DNA from: Pseudofabraea citricarpa
Lineage: Eukaryota > Ascomycota > Leotiomycetes > Helotiales > Dermateaceae
Length of the DNA: 64,000 nt
Direction of reading: 5' to 3'
NCBI GenBank assembly: GCA_029641185.1
Contig: JAPWGK010000003.1
Coordinates: 558,001-622,000 of the forward strand
Shown: positions 1-11,664 of the stretch, in pieces
Position numbering within the stretch: position 1 is the stretch's first letter
How the letters are laid out: each line of letters starts with the position of its first letter
The notes under the pieces: generated by a model
Told to the model about the DNA's origin: nothing
What the model saw: only the letters and a program-made list of their open reading frames with translations
The model's database searches: none
Translations under genes and position numbers: made by a program

Positions 1-378
1 AGTATCGAGCCCGTAAACATCAAAGTTAAATTCGGTGAAACTTTGCGACTTGATGCTTCACAATCGTGGGATCCCGACAGTAGCGATGAACTTGAATTTC
101 GATGGATATATTATCGCGATGTAACGGGAACAAATTGGAGTATCCATTTCGAGGCCCCGGAATTAGAAGCTGTCGATGCGTCGGGCCCAGGGAGACGGAA
201 GATGGAGGTTGTCGACGTGAAATTACCAGGTGCTGAAGAAGGTGCTCCATGGCCCTTCGACGAGACCAAGATCTTCAAGTATGGTCCGAAGACATATCAT
301 TTTGTGCTGGAAGTAAGAGATAATGCAAACAAGAGCATGAGGAGTTATCGCCGAATTTTAATCCATGTTGGCGAGTAA
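1..378 (+). CDS. DUF1593 protein, C-terminal fragment (cut by window edge)
   Basis: The reading frame is open from the first base and ends at TAA 376-378, so only the last 125 residues are in the window. The fragment looks like the Ig-like C-terminal part of DUF1593 (Sde182-type) proteins, whose N-terminal part has a nucleoside-hydrolase-like fold. The clues are an early LDASQSWDPD motif, the stretch FRWIYYRDV, and the final strand pattern FVLEVRDN...YRRILIHV. Members are secreted and often described as cellulose-binding or as acting on plant material, but their substrate is not settled. The start, signal peptide and catalytic part lie to the left of the window. The family call is good; the function is open. 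Confidence 0.72.
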   Translation, partial: SIEPVNIKVKFGETLRLDASQSWDPDSSDELEFRWIYYRDVTGTNWSIHFEAPELEAVDASGPGRRKMEVVDVKLPGAEEGAPWPFDETKIFKYGPKTYHFVLEVRDNANKSMRSYRRILIHVGE

Positions 379-949
379 GTTAGATAAAAATATCAGCGGA
401 TACTGAGTTTGCATGCAGGAACATAAAGATTGTTTAAGAGGCTGTCCTCGTGAAAGTATCTGGGTGCTGACATAATTTCACACATGCCAGTGAAAAGCCA
501 AGGTCGGGCGATATCGCGTTTCCTCAGCACCAACACAATTGCCATGACAGCAGCCGCTTCCTAAATTTCTTCGCATCAGTGGCGCCACATCTCGTGTCGA
601 AAATCGCGTGAGGCCCCGCTAAGCGAGCACCGTGAGGCGGTTTGTCCCCGCGTCTCATCGGGTCGCCCCGTTCAGAAGTCAAAATCATGAAATCAACGGC
701 AAAGTCTCCTGAGGGTGACATAGTGCTCTTGTGTAGCCATTCGCATATAAGCCATGTTGTGTACCTCACACAAAAACCATATCCAGAACCAGCAAATCAA
801 CATCAAAGAGCTTGCACAGCACACTGAACTCTATACCACCCATACACACCTTATACCACAACCTCAACTACAACTTCAACCAAGGGAGAAAAACATCCTC
901 ATCACAAACACGCACCGAAGAACCAAATACACAAGCACAAACCACAGCA
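379..949. other. Intergenic, 3' flank of DUF1593 gene and 5' region of next gene
   Basis: No gene is supported here. The last 180 bases are C/A-rich with almost no G (about 770-945), a composition common in 5' untranslated regions of highly transcribed fungal genes, and they lead directly to the next ATG. Confidence 0.5.
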
Positions 950-1330
950 ATGTCGGAAATATACTTCACTCTCACACCCCCAACCCCATCCTCCCCCTCT
1001 GCAGGAAAGTCCACCGCACTGCACCACGAGACACCACTGCACCACAAATCCTCCATCGCCACACTGCAAGACACGGAGATCTCGCCATCGCTGACGCTCG
1101 AGCGCTCGCGGACACTAGCGCAGGAGAAAGAGCTCTCGCAGCGCAAGCCCCTCCAGCAGAAACACCACCACTACGTCAGGGATCTGTGGATCGTCTGCCA
1201 GCGCATGGACTGCTTCGGCCTGCTGGAGAAGAGGCGGAGGGAGTTCCTGCAGCGCGATCGCGAGACGGGCTTCGTTGCTGGCGAGAAGACGCTGCGGCTG
1301 CAGATGGCTTCTTGTCCTGGTAGCTTCTGA
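950..1330 (+). CDS. Small hypothetical protein, 126 aa
   Basis: I chose the ATG at 950 because it has a good fungal start context (CACAGCAATGTC) and follows a C/A-rich leader. The frame is also open upstream (back to 812), so a longer protein is formally possible. The protein has no signal peptide and no membrane segment. Its first half is Ser/Thr/Pro/His-rich and probably disordered. The second half is charged and helical: YVRDLWIVCQRMDCFGLL is followed by EKRRREFLQRDRETGF and a short basic tail. I do not recognise the family. It has no introns. Codon use and the leader make it a likely real gene, but I cannot offer a function. Confidence 0.5.
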   Translation: MSEIYFTLTPPTPSSPSAGKSTALHHETPLHHKSSIATLQDTEISPSLTLERSRTLAQEKELSQRKPLQQKHHHYVRDLWIVCQRMDCFGLLEKRRREFLQRDRETGFVAGEKTLRLQMASCPGSF

Positions 1331-4300
1331 GGGATATGAATTTTTATGGCATACGCATTATGAGTGCATGTCTACATGCATGATAGGAATATTCATTTTG
1401 GAGGAGTTTGGGAATTGAGGAGTTTGGGATCGGAATTAGGAAACGGCATGGGACATAAGATGGAAAAGTCTTGGTCGGCCGCGCAATGGCCCTCCCCCCG
1501 CCTTGTTTGGTCGGTGATATGATACCAGGGAGCAGATAGCAGATGCCGGGTTAGGGTGTGAGGAATTCCACCGCACCGTGTCTAGGGTACAAAACGAAAT
1601 AAAAGAACATTACTTCACGTTGTTGTTGATCTCTTCACTGATTCTGTGATTTGTGGCGACAGAAATTGTTTGGTCTTTTGCTGAGTATCTATGGCCTTGA
1701 GACTTGTTCGCCGTGAATCTGTACTTCCTGTTTGGATGTAATTGTGCATTTGTAACGCATGGCTGGTAGCAGTAACAAGAGCTCTAAGCGGTCCGAATAT
1801 GACCTATTTGACTTTTTTACCCTATCATGAAACAATGCACCTCTGCCAGCATAGACGATTAGCGCCTCATGTCCTAGTCCGGGGACTTCTTCCTGCCTGT
1901 CACTTTGAGGAAAGGAACCGAGTACAAAAAGTCTTTCTGGATGCCAAAGCCGGCCTATTATTCAAATGCAGGTTTCCGAGCTCGTTTGAAGGCTCAATCA
2001 ATTCCGAGGCAGAAACTCGTGCATCGTAATACCGATTGATGTACAGCCTACAAAATGTGTCGTTACCCGAGAGGTGTTCTAAAATTAAATCGTGTTAACA
2101 GAACTACAGGTTCAAAAAGATCACTATAATCCCTAACACCACACCTGATTTCCAAAAAAAAAAAAGAAGAAAAAAAAGAAAAAGAAAAAGAAAGAGAGAA
2201 AAGGTCAACAGTCCAACAAGACGATTATTGCAAAATCCGTGGGGTTAGCGAGATGTCTTTGTGAATGACATCAAGTCAAGGCCGCTTTGCGTGATGCGGC
2301 ACTGAAAACTACCTGTATAAAGAAGGAGCAAAGGGAACGTTCATTCGAGCATGCTCAAGAGAAACTCACGCTGAATCATATTTTATGATGTTTTCTATGA
2401 ACCTGAACAGCATATGAGGTTTTGCTACAGCCAGAGAAGATTTGTACATACGCTAGGAATTCTCAAGCCAGTGGAGCTCCTCCAGTATGGTCTGCTAAAT
2501 TTAACAGCAAGGGTGAAAAGAATCAGGGCGGCAGTGGAGGGGGAGAAAAGAGAAAGGAAGGAGGACGAGGGGAAAAGAGCAAGTACTGAAGCAAGAAGGG
2601 GGGGGGGCCACGGCAGAGAAGACCAGCACCGAGCAGCAACGAGCTGCTCAAGAGGAAAAGACCATAAATGATTCTACACATAGATTTGTGCAACAAAATT
2701 TCAGAACAGTCGAGGACGAGGATTGAGGGCAAAGAATTCCTCGAGATCTTCTTCTACCATCTTCTTATCGCAAGGGAAGCACTCATATTAGAACATCAGT
2801 TGCCATCTGAATCCCTTCAAACACCTATCGTCTACGCAATATGGGCCGAGGAAACGATTTCTGTGTTAGACAGACTGGAAGAGCGGGTCCATGCGCACTG
2901 CGGTGTATAAGTCAAGCGAGCAGGTTCACATACCAAATGAAGCTAAATCTAATTACCAAATGGGAACGGTGGTATCAGGACAAGTTTCTGTTAAGAGGGC
3001 TATCATCTAACACCTCCCTCATAACGAGAAAATAAATAATCAGCTTGCAAAAAAGAACGAATATAAAATTGCTCGCTACTCTCAGGAGAAGAAACCCACC
3101 TACTTGACAAATCAACCATCTAAAGTGGCCTAAATGTTCAAAGCAAAAAATATAGCTCTCGCCGCTTCAAAAACCTCTTTCATGGTATAAATTATCTGCT
3201 CGGAGGTATCTCGGAGTTTGAACTTTCTTCCCTTTCCCCATTTTTTCTTCTCTTCTTCTCTTAACGCCCTATTATTAGCTGTTTTACTTTGGGAGTTATC
3301 ATATTGACTTAACCACCTTAAGTATCTTATTTTATCTTTTCATGGGCTATGATAGTGTCTCGTAAGATGTTAAATACTAGGAGGTAATGCGGTAATTACT
3401 TATGTATCATAAGCCCTAAATTGGTTAGGAAGTAGGGGTTATAGATATGTTGATTTCGGACACAATCAGAATGCTTTACGTGTGAATGAATAAGCACTTC
3501 TGAGATAAATATCCAAGGCTCGGAATTTTACATGAACAATCTAGGAAGAGCTTTTTGAAGATTACGATTTTGCAAACTAGATTCTGGAGAGGAAACCCTC
3601 CGGGCAGTGTTGCATTTCTAACCATTGAAAGTCCTGGAAGCAACCCAATTGCCAACTTATCGTCATTTGGCTCAGCCAGTCGGCATTGCTCCCTGCTCCG
3701 CTCGCTCACTAGTCTGTTTTTAACCGTGCCTCGGACATTTGCGCGAAGCGAAGACATCAAAATGTCCGCTCATCTTTGCAATGACCAGAAAGCATACCAT
3801 AATACTTATGAGTAGGCCTCTGAGACATTTGGCAGGTAATAGCATGTAAGCCGGAATAGTTTCATGCTCTCTTCGTATTCGAATTATACAAAGGAAAAGT
3901 GAGAGATAAAGAAGACTGTTCGGTACTCGGGCTCAACAAATGTCCATTTTGGTCGGTGTCTCGCTTATAGTCGAATGCCGAGTGCGCTTCAGTACATCCT
4001 GCAGTAGGCCCTTGGTGGGCCATGTGACGTTTTCATGAATGGAAGTGGTCTCTTTTCAAATCAATGCTTTGTTGTGGATATCCAACTTGCAGACTTTGGT
4101 GGGGGCGGGTGGCTTAAACTCTGGCGTCATGAAAACTAGGCTAAGATCTGCCGGAAAGCATATCGTCTACCCGACCCCTCTAGAACGGAAGTGTTTATCG
4201 GGAAGTGGTCCATATTGGGATTCCTTTAAAAGATGGTAACTTTTCTTCTTTCATTTGAAAAGTTACTTCTGAAGTGTATCTGACTGCACTGTCCAATCAA

Positions 4301-4341
4301 AGCTTCTGATAGCAAATAACCTTCTTGGGATAGATTGCAGC
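1331..4341. other. 3 kb intergenic region, no gene recognised
   Basis: Open frames here are short and have no recognisable protein character. The region contains an A-rich purine tract (about 2153-2202), a second purine-rich stretch with a run of nine to ten G (about 2505-2620), and AT-rich DNA from 3050 to 3450. The last few hundred bases are the probable promoter of the P450 gene at 4342. Confidence 0.5.
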
Positions 4342-6137
4342 ATGAGTTTCTTACAGTCATTCCTAGAACGAGTTGGAGTGAAGGAGATTGTGTTCTTCAT
4401 ATTGGCATCTTTCCTCTTCAAATGGGTCTTTTCTTTGGTGACCGATCCCCTAAGAGATATTCCTGGCCCCTTCGCGGCAAGATACACAAAGCTATGGCTC
4501 ATGAACCAATACTGGAAAGGTGATTTTCAGAACACTAATATAGACCTGCACGAGAAGTATGGTAAGTGGAACAAACTCAAATTGAAAGTCAAAGTCAAGG
4601 ATGAAGCTTATAATATTAGGTCCGATTGTTCGCATTGCTCCAAACCAGTACAGCATCGATGACCCGAATGCTGCGAAGATTATTTATGGCCATGGAACAC
4701 ATTTTGTAAAGGTTAGACAGAAGTCCTTGAAAAAAGGGCATCAATACTTATATTTTCACTACTGCAGAATTCTTGGTACCTGCCTTGGGGAAATGCAGAC
4801 CCAGCCTCCAAAAACCTTTTCAATGATCTAGATCCGAAGAGCCACAGCGAGCTTCGTCGTAAAACAGCTTCTCCCTACTCAATGTCTAGCTTGATCTCAT
4901 ATGAGCCATATGTCGACGAATGCACATCGACTCTGCTTCAACGGCTGTGGGAGCTATCTGATTCGGGTGCAACTTTCGACATGGGTCACTGGTTTCAATG
5001 TTATGCATTTGAAATGATCGGGAAAATAACCGTACGTTTGAGCTCGCTCTGTCGCTCCGAAGCATATTAATTCTCGAAAATAGTTTTCTAAATCCCTTGG
5101 GTTCTTGAACTCCGGCGAAGACATGCATGGAATCATGGAACAACTAGAACAGGGATCATTATATGCAAGCATTGTTGGGCTCTATCCATCGCTCCATCAG
5201 CCCCTTCTAACACTTATGCAAAAACTGAGTCGTGGGGTTCCAAAAGGACCTGCGTTTATCGATGCATATTCCAATGAGTTGATCGAGGCTCGCAAGCACG
5301 AAAAGGTAAATGATGAGGGGCCGTCCGACTTCATCGCAAAGTTCTTGGCTGTCCAGAAAGAAAATCCGGCCAAGATGACGGACAGAGATATTCGAGTATC
5401 GGCAGGATCCAATGTTGGTGCTGGATCGGATACAACATCCATTACATTGAGCGCAATCCTTTACTACCTGTGCAAGAATCCGTCGACCATGACCAAGCTT
5501 CGACAAGAATTAGATGATGCCACCAATTCTGGTTTGATTTCTGACCCCATCACTTTTCAACAGGCTCAGACCTTACCATATTTGCAAGCCGTTGTCAAGG
5601 AAGGTCTTCGCATGCACCCAGCAACTGGATTCATAATGCCGAGAATTGTCCCGAAAGGCGGCAAGGAGATCACTGGTCGTTACTTTCCCGAAGGGGTATG
5701 TTTTCAGCTATTATAACAATCTATACTGTCCGACAACTGACTGATCCTTGCAGACAACGGTGGGCATCAATTCATGGGTAGCACATCGCAACAAACAGGT
5801 ATTCGGTAGCGATGCATACCTTTTCAAGCCGGAAAGATGGCTGGAGAAAGAAAGTTCCAGTCAACTTGATGCTTATTTCTTTGCCGTAAGCACTCTCATT
5901 CTTGAAGCTGATTTCCCACAGTGTGCTAATCATAAGTGATGGATTTAGTTTGGTCAAGGTTCTCGCACATGCATTGGAAAGAATATTAGCTTGCTTGAAA
6001 TCTCCAAGGCAATCCCACAAGTCGTGCGTCACATCGATTTTCAACTCGAAAATGAAGAGGAATGGACTTGTTCGAATCGTTGGTTTGTCAAGCCTAAAAA
6101 CTTCACTTGCCGAGCTACAAAGAGATCATTGCATTGA
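4342..6137 (+). CDS. Cytochrome P450, pisatin demethylase-like, 502 aa
   Basis: Exons: 4342-4561, 4620-4711, 4768-5031, 5084-5695, 5754-5885 and 5949-6137; all phases agree and the frame is open throughout. The product is a microsomal haem monooxygenase. An N-terminal membrane anchor (about residues 10-28) is followed by a proline hinge (DIPGPFAARY). The I-helix motif GAGSDTTS lies near residue 305, KEGLRMHP (the ExxR motif) near 365, the PERW motif near 425, and the haem loop FGQGSRTCIG at 441-450 with Cys448 as haem ligand. Sequence flavour is that of the fungal pisatin-demethylase group. Those enzymes demethylate plant phenolics or tailor secondary metabolites, but the substrate cannot be read from sequence. 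One donor (GTTAGA, 4712) is weak; the other sites are standard. No pseudogene signs. Confidence 0.92.
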
Positions 6138-7348
6138 GGGGAATTGATTAACTTGTGATGTTATCCACCGGATTTAGCTAGTGAGCCAGAAATTATGTTG
6201 TGGGAAATTCAATGCAGAATCGTTGCGACATGATTGAACCAGTGAAGGACTTTGTTCTGGTACCTTTGATTTACCATCCAATCGAATGGTATGCATAACA
6301 GCACAAAGTGCCGAGTTTTGGAAGCTCGCATGATTTGCATACACAATGGCCGTCAACGGTTGCCAAGCTGTCAAGCACTAACTAAAAATATAAATTATGA
6401 AGTTCAAGCTATCACTTGCTGGCGGTTATGGTGTCGCCTACGGGACGAAACGACCAACCATGATTCGCTTGCCTGGTAACCTGCCCCAAAATGGTCTTTA
6501 ACGAGTATGATATTGATCCATCATCCCATGTTTTACAATTCAGCTGGACAAGAATTTTTGACAGCGGTCCTTCCTAAATCATACAAGTGTGGTGTGCGTC
6601 GCTAAACATAGTTTCATAGAAAACGCACGGCCCTGCGTTTTAGATCTTGCCAAGATTTATGCTTTCCTATGCTTCGCCATGCATTTGAGACGAACATTGT
6701 CATCCCAATTCTCCCGGCTTCTCTAGTTGCAGAATATTATCCTATATCTTCTAGAAATCTAAAAGCCTTGGGGTAGCAAGGGACTATTAAATCATACAAT
6801 TTACACCATGCGATCTCGCCAATAGCCGAGTGCTCAACTTAAAAACTTTGGTTGTGTTTAAGAGGGGGCATAGCATTCTGCCTTGTGGCTGAGTGGTTTC
6901 ATGAAAAAGACTAGTCTGGAATTATGACGATTTTCCCAAAGCCCCTATTCCTTTATGGAAGAAAAAACAAGTTCAGCGCTCCTTCCATCATTAAGCGGTT
7001 TCTGAAATCGTCGCTTGAATGAGGTCCTCTCCAATGAATGACCAGACGTGTGTGCTAAGCCACCTCCACGTGATTTTTCAAGTGCCGATGCTAGGCATTT
7101 AGGAGTTTTAACCCCGGATTTCCGCAGCATTAATTTCCTTTCATGATGCAAGCGTTGAGGCATAAACGTCCAGTCGGTTTTGTGAGGCTGAGATGTTATC
7201 AGATACTGTGGATAGGGGATGTGCAGAGCAAATATGCATATAAGGTACGGCAAGCCTTGCCAAATGAGTTTCTTTCACCACCCTTCTCTTCATTCTTTTT
7301 GAGATACCACATTCTTTTGTCCCTTTAACTTGCATATCGACTTTCAAG
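6138..7348. other. Intergenic, promoter region of the surface-protein gene
   Basis: No coding region is supported. The final part holds a TATA-like element about 105 bases before the next ATG. Confidence 0.45.
7236..7244 (+). promoter_or_regulatory. TATA-like element for the GPI surface-protein gene
   Basis: GCATATAAG lies about 105 bases before the ATG at 7349, a plausible distance for a fungal core promoter. Position and sequence are the only support. Confidence 0.35.
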
Positions 7349-8134
7349 ATGCGTTCTTCTCTATTAATTTCTATTGCTATGGTCATGACTACCTTTCCGT
7401 CAGCCGTCTTCGCTACATGGTGGTGGGACAACAACTCTGACGAGTGCAAAGACTCCAATGGCAAATACAAACGAACTTGGGACAAGGATGGGTCAGACAA
7501 ATGCCCCTCTGTGTGCGAAGATTCCAAGCATGGCAATTACAAGCGGACGTGGGACAAGGACGGATCAGAGAAATGCACCACAATCACAACTACCACTTCT
7601 TGTGAGGAGACCGCTACACAAAAGACAAAGACCAAGACCTCCAAGTACGAAGAGCCAACAACGACATGCACAACTGATGTCCCTGCCAAGCAAACCACCA
7701 CATCCATTCCCGAGACCATCATAGTTCCTACGACCCCAGTCACACCACCTTCGTGTGATAAATGCTCAGCCACCGAGACTGTTGTCGTTCCTACAACCAC
7801 GGCCGCTTGCAAGAAGTGCTCTGCCACTGAGAGCGTAACATACTCTGCACCTCCGATAGAAACTTCAGTTGAGACCACGCCTCCTGTGGCTACCTCAGTG
7901 GAAACTACCCCAGTGGAAACTACGCCAGTAGCAACCCCAACCATCACATCTGTTGCTACCACTCCAATCCCAGCGACATCTACGCTTTCAACAACAAGAA
8001 GAACCTCCGTGGGAACTGCATCCACAACAGCCACGGCTCCAGTCGCAACTTTCACTGGTGCCGCTGGTGCTCTTAACCCCAATCTTGTTGGAGCTGGAGT
8101 GGGAGTCATTGGTATCGCTGTTGCAATGTTTTAG
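7349..8134 (+). CDS. Secreted Ser/Thr-rich GPI-type surface protein, 261 aa
   Basis: Single exon. Residues 1-22 form a signal peptide (MRSSLLISIAMVMTTFPSAVFA). The mature N-terminus carries two tandem copies of a short cysteine module (C-x-D-S-x(n)-YKRTWDKDGS-x-KC), at about residues 31-48 and 53-72. A long Thr/Ser/Pro region with three further Cys motifs (CDKCSATE, CKKCSATE) follows, likely heavily O-glycosylated. The tail TGAAGALNPNLVGAGVGVIGIAVAMF-like segment is small-residue then hydrophobic, as expected for GPI attachment. It is therefore probably a cell-wall or plasma-membrane anchored mannoprotein. I do not recognise the repeated KRTWDKDGS module. The two copies are nearly identical, which suggests recent duplication. 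Confidence 0.8.
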   Translation: MRSSLLISIAMVMTTFPSAVFATWWWDNNSDECKDSNGKYKRTWDKDGSDKCPSVCEDSKHGNYKRTWDKDGSEKCTTITTTTSCEETATQKTKTKTSKYEEPTTTCTTDVPAKQTTTSIPETIIVPTTPVTPPSCDKCSATETVVVPTTTAACKKCSATESVTYSAPPIETSVETTPPVATSVETTPVETTPVATPTITSVATTPIPATSTLSTTRRTSVGTASTTATAPVATFTGAAGALNPNLVGAGVGVIGIAVAMF

Positions 8135-10047
8135 AGGGAATAGAATTGTTTGGGAGTTTGGAACTTGTCACAGGCGTACTTTGGATGAACGGTGGATTAA
8201 TGAGATACCTTGGGATGCAATTGAGATGAATTAGACGATTAGTGTATTTTGAAAGTCATCAAATGAGTGCAATTAATACTACACCTTCATAAAACTTATG
8301 GCGAGGTGATTTATCGAGGTGAATTCCCAAATCAGCCAGATGAATGTCAGATAAGGAACATTAGTAGCCATTTCGTAAACACTTCTTTAAAGGTAATGTT
8401 TCTCCCCGAACTATAATTCTCTATTTTGTCGACTTGAAATTAATAACCAAGGGGCAAATACAGAATAAGAGCTAGAACCCCTATCAAATCAATGCCAAAC
8501 ATCTGAAATGAAATCAAATACGCCCATATTTCTACCACATCACATATTATCCTGACCCTTAAACGGTTGTATATAAAAGACGTAAGACTGAAAAGGAAAA
8601 AGAAGGAATGAAATACCACCAGAACAATGAACAAAACAAATGATGGTCTAGATATAGTGATCTAAAGGCAAAGCGAAGTGGTATGTAAGTAAAAGTAATT
8701 AGTCGTTGCATTTAATAGTGCGGAAGTGCTGCGACGATACGGTATGTCCCATATATTAATTCCTCAAGTTCTTAATTGCTAGTATTGAGATTGGCAACAG
8801 TAAGGCTACTGACAGCAAGATTTTTAGAGTCTAGTTTGTTAGTGGGTAGTGCCAATATAGAGGGAGGTGGGAAGTTGAATTCTCTAGAGAGGTTTCGGCC
8901 GCGTGTGTGGTGATGCGATGCGTAGAAGGTTGGTCTATTAGTCTACCGCTACTGGGAGACTATATGGCCGAGGCTCTAGTCTAGCGTCGTCTGTCCCGTG
9001 ACAGTTACCGTGACAGAAGGGGAAAGATATTCGTTGTCTTGTGCAAGTGAGATTCAGCTCTCTTCGTTGTTTTGTTGATGCTTTGTGATCGAGGTTGAAG
9101 TAAATTTCAAATCGAGTAGTGTTCCTGAATCCCTTAGGCAGATGCCTAAAACTACTAGCTACTTATGAGCAGGCCTTAGAGTAGTAAGCAGGTTGTCATG
9201 GGCCATAAACCATTCCAAGTATGGTTAATTGGCTTATTTTTATGGCTCTATCACTCTTCTATGCCATTCTCTGGTCTTCGATTCCATTGTGCCATTCAGA
9301 TACAACATAAAGGTGGTAGAAGACAAATATTTGCAGCTTGTAATAGGGGGTGATATAGTCACCGTCGCAAGAAGAATAAAGCCATCTCCCAAAATAGAGA
9401 AGTTATGGTTTATTTTTCAAGAAAGTTATCCTAGCTTTTCCAGACAGGTGGGAACGTAAGAGGCTGCTGATACCCCGCAACCATCTCAATACCACATGAA
9501 ATCACGCGGCCAAAGAATTTTGAGGCTAGGTTTGGACCAGAGTGTAAATAGCCTGTTTACTAAAGCCCAGATATGGAAGATTACATTGTGGGGAAAGAGA
9601 TTAAGCATATCGGCATGTACCGGCATTCGTTCCACAGCCGGCCGGATCTGTTGCTTGTCGGCTATTCTCAATTTACCCAGTGCGGGAAGTCTGGGGTAAA
9701 CAATACATTAAAATTACTTAATCAAGGGACCTATCAGATCTATCCTTTCATATACCACCTGTACTTACCCTCCATCTGAGTTATCTAGTTCTCCATAATA
9801 GATTGTTATCTGCCCCTGAAACTTGGCAGGAGTTACCGCTTTTGTAACCATGCGATCAAAGGTAGTAATCATGATAGATTAGGCACGGCTGAATTGGAAG
9901 CCACAACTCTCTGGATCCGGTACGCCGAGGGACTAGAATTGAAAAGGTATATTTGAAGGCTGAGATTTCACTCAAGCTGAGATTTTTGACAGGATACCTA
10001 AAAACGAATCTGCATATTGGTTCTTCTAACTCAACAATCTCTTCATC
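8135..10047. other. 1.9 kb intergenic region, no gene recognised
   Basis: Only short frames without protein character are seen. The last 100 bases (TATATTTG near 9943, followed by a pyrimidine-rich leader) are the likely core promoter of the esterase gene. Confidence 0.45.
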
Positions 10048-11074
10048 ATGTTGTTACCAGCCGCGGCTCTACTTCTTGCAAGCCAAGCATTCGCCTCTAA
10101 ACTTGAAGTTGAAGAGCGCCAAACTAGTTGCCCTAATATCCATATCTTCGGCGCAAGAGAAACCACTGCACCAGCAGGATATGGCACGGCCGGCGTTGTC
10201 GTCAACCTGGTCTTGAACGCCAATCCTGGCTCTACAGCCGAAGCAATCAATTATCCGGCATGTGGTGGTCAATCTAGCTGCGGTGGTGTCAGTTATGCCA
10301 ATTCAGCTCTGCAAGGCACCGCAGCTGCTGCTTCAGCTGTGAATGCATTCAACACCAGATGCCCAAACAGTTTACTGGTCTTGGTCGGATACTCACAGGT
10401 AAAATTATTCTGCTATTCATTTCACTAGAGATAAATACTGATTGTGTTCAGGGTGGTCAAATTTTTGACAATGCCTTCTGTGGAGGTGGTGACACAAATA
10501 TTGGCCTTGGGAATACTGCTGTCCCCATCCAAGCTTCTGCCATCAACCAGATTAAGGCAGTCATCTTGATGGGAGACCCAAGACATATCCCTGGTCTACC
10601 ATATAACGTTGGCACCTGCCAAGCATCAGGAGTAAGTCATGAATCAACATTCTTTTCAGCTCGCTTATTTTTTCACTCACACTTCCATCTGAACTCAATC
10701 TAACGAACCCCTTACAGTTTGCACCCCGACCAGCGGGCTTTGTCTGCCCTTCTGCAAGTAAGGTCCAATCATATTGCGATGCCCCCGATCCATACTGCTG
10801 TAATGGAAACAACCAGGCTGTTCATCAAGGCTACGGAAGTACATATGGCCAAGCAGCTTTGACTTTCGTCCAGAAACAGTTGAGCGCCTCACCTGGTTCC
10901 GGAACTACTGCCGTCCCAGGAACAACCACTGCAGGAGGAACCACACCGACTCCGGGTGCGGGAACGGTAGCTCGTTACGGACAATGTGGTGGCCAAGGTT
11001 ACACAGGCCCCACTGTTTGTGTCAGCCCGTACACATGCACTGCTGCGAATGCTTATTACTCGCAATGCTTGTAA
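10048..11074 (+). CDS. Acetylxylan esterase (CE5) with C-terminal CBM1, 295 aa
   Basis: Exons 10048-10398, 10452-10631 and 10718-11074 join in phase 0. A signal peptide (about residues 1-16) is followed by a CE5 alpha/beta-hydrolase domain closely resembling Penicillium AXE II. The nucleophile is in GYSQGG (Ser116, split by intron 1), the acid in [10 protein letters not shown] and the histidine in AVHQGYG. The conserved cysteines [13 protein letters not shown] are present. A Thr/Gly/Pro linker (about 225-258) leads to a fungal cellulose-binding domain ([11 protein letters not shown]...[12 protein letters not shown]). The enzyme is secreted, removes acetyl groups from xylan and is targeted to plant cell wall by the CBM1. 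It fits a plant-associated or litter-degrading lifestyle. Confidence 0.94.
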
Positions 11075-11664
11075 GAGATCGGTCGAGTTTTGGGTGGTTA
11101 TTGGTGAGCGATGGAAATTATGGTGACACGAGTTTATAGTTTGTGGCCTGGAAAAAATGTACATATGTGTTGAAGCCATCTTTGAAACAAGTGATTTTCT
11201 TTGAAAGTTCCATGATACTACTACATGTTGACAAGACACATAATAATTTGCTCTGAAGTTAAGATGAATTAATTATTCCAATATATGCTGATATATAGAT
11301 TCAATTAACAACAGGACGATGGCCGATAACAGAAGCACAAAAGATTCCCTTTCTTATACAAGAACAAAGCGCATCAAAAATTCCGCGTTCCGTATACATA
11401 GCGATGTGCTGAAACTTCTCCGTCTTGTCCTTCATCTTCGTCTTGCCATCTTGCCTTAGAGCCTTCTTGCACTTTGGCTTCGTAGTAGGAGGAGTGCTGG
11501 TGCTGCCCATCTCCATCTTTTCTCCGCTTTGCAAGCGATCAATTTTCACAACTCTTTTATCATCACTTCGTAAATTCGTGGTTTCAAGCGAGCTTCTAAC
11601 ATGTAAAAAACCCATTTGAAATCTTTCAACCAAACGCCAACCACAACAATTAAAGAATTTGAAA
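11075..11664. other. Intergenic, shared 3' flanks of convergent genes
   Basis: The esterase and the UstYa-type gene converge here. No coding region is supported. Confidence 0.45.

Noticed and set aside
2414..2671. Lys/Arg/Glu-rich plus-strand frame
   Set aside because: It is a by-product of the purine-rich tract and has no start context or homology that I can recognise.
7537..8109. Long minus-strand open frame antisense to the surface protein
   Set aside because: It is a Val/Gly-rich mirror of the Thr/Pro-rich plus-strand repeats; the plus strand has the signal peptide and GPI tail.
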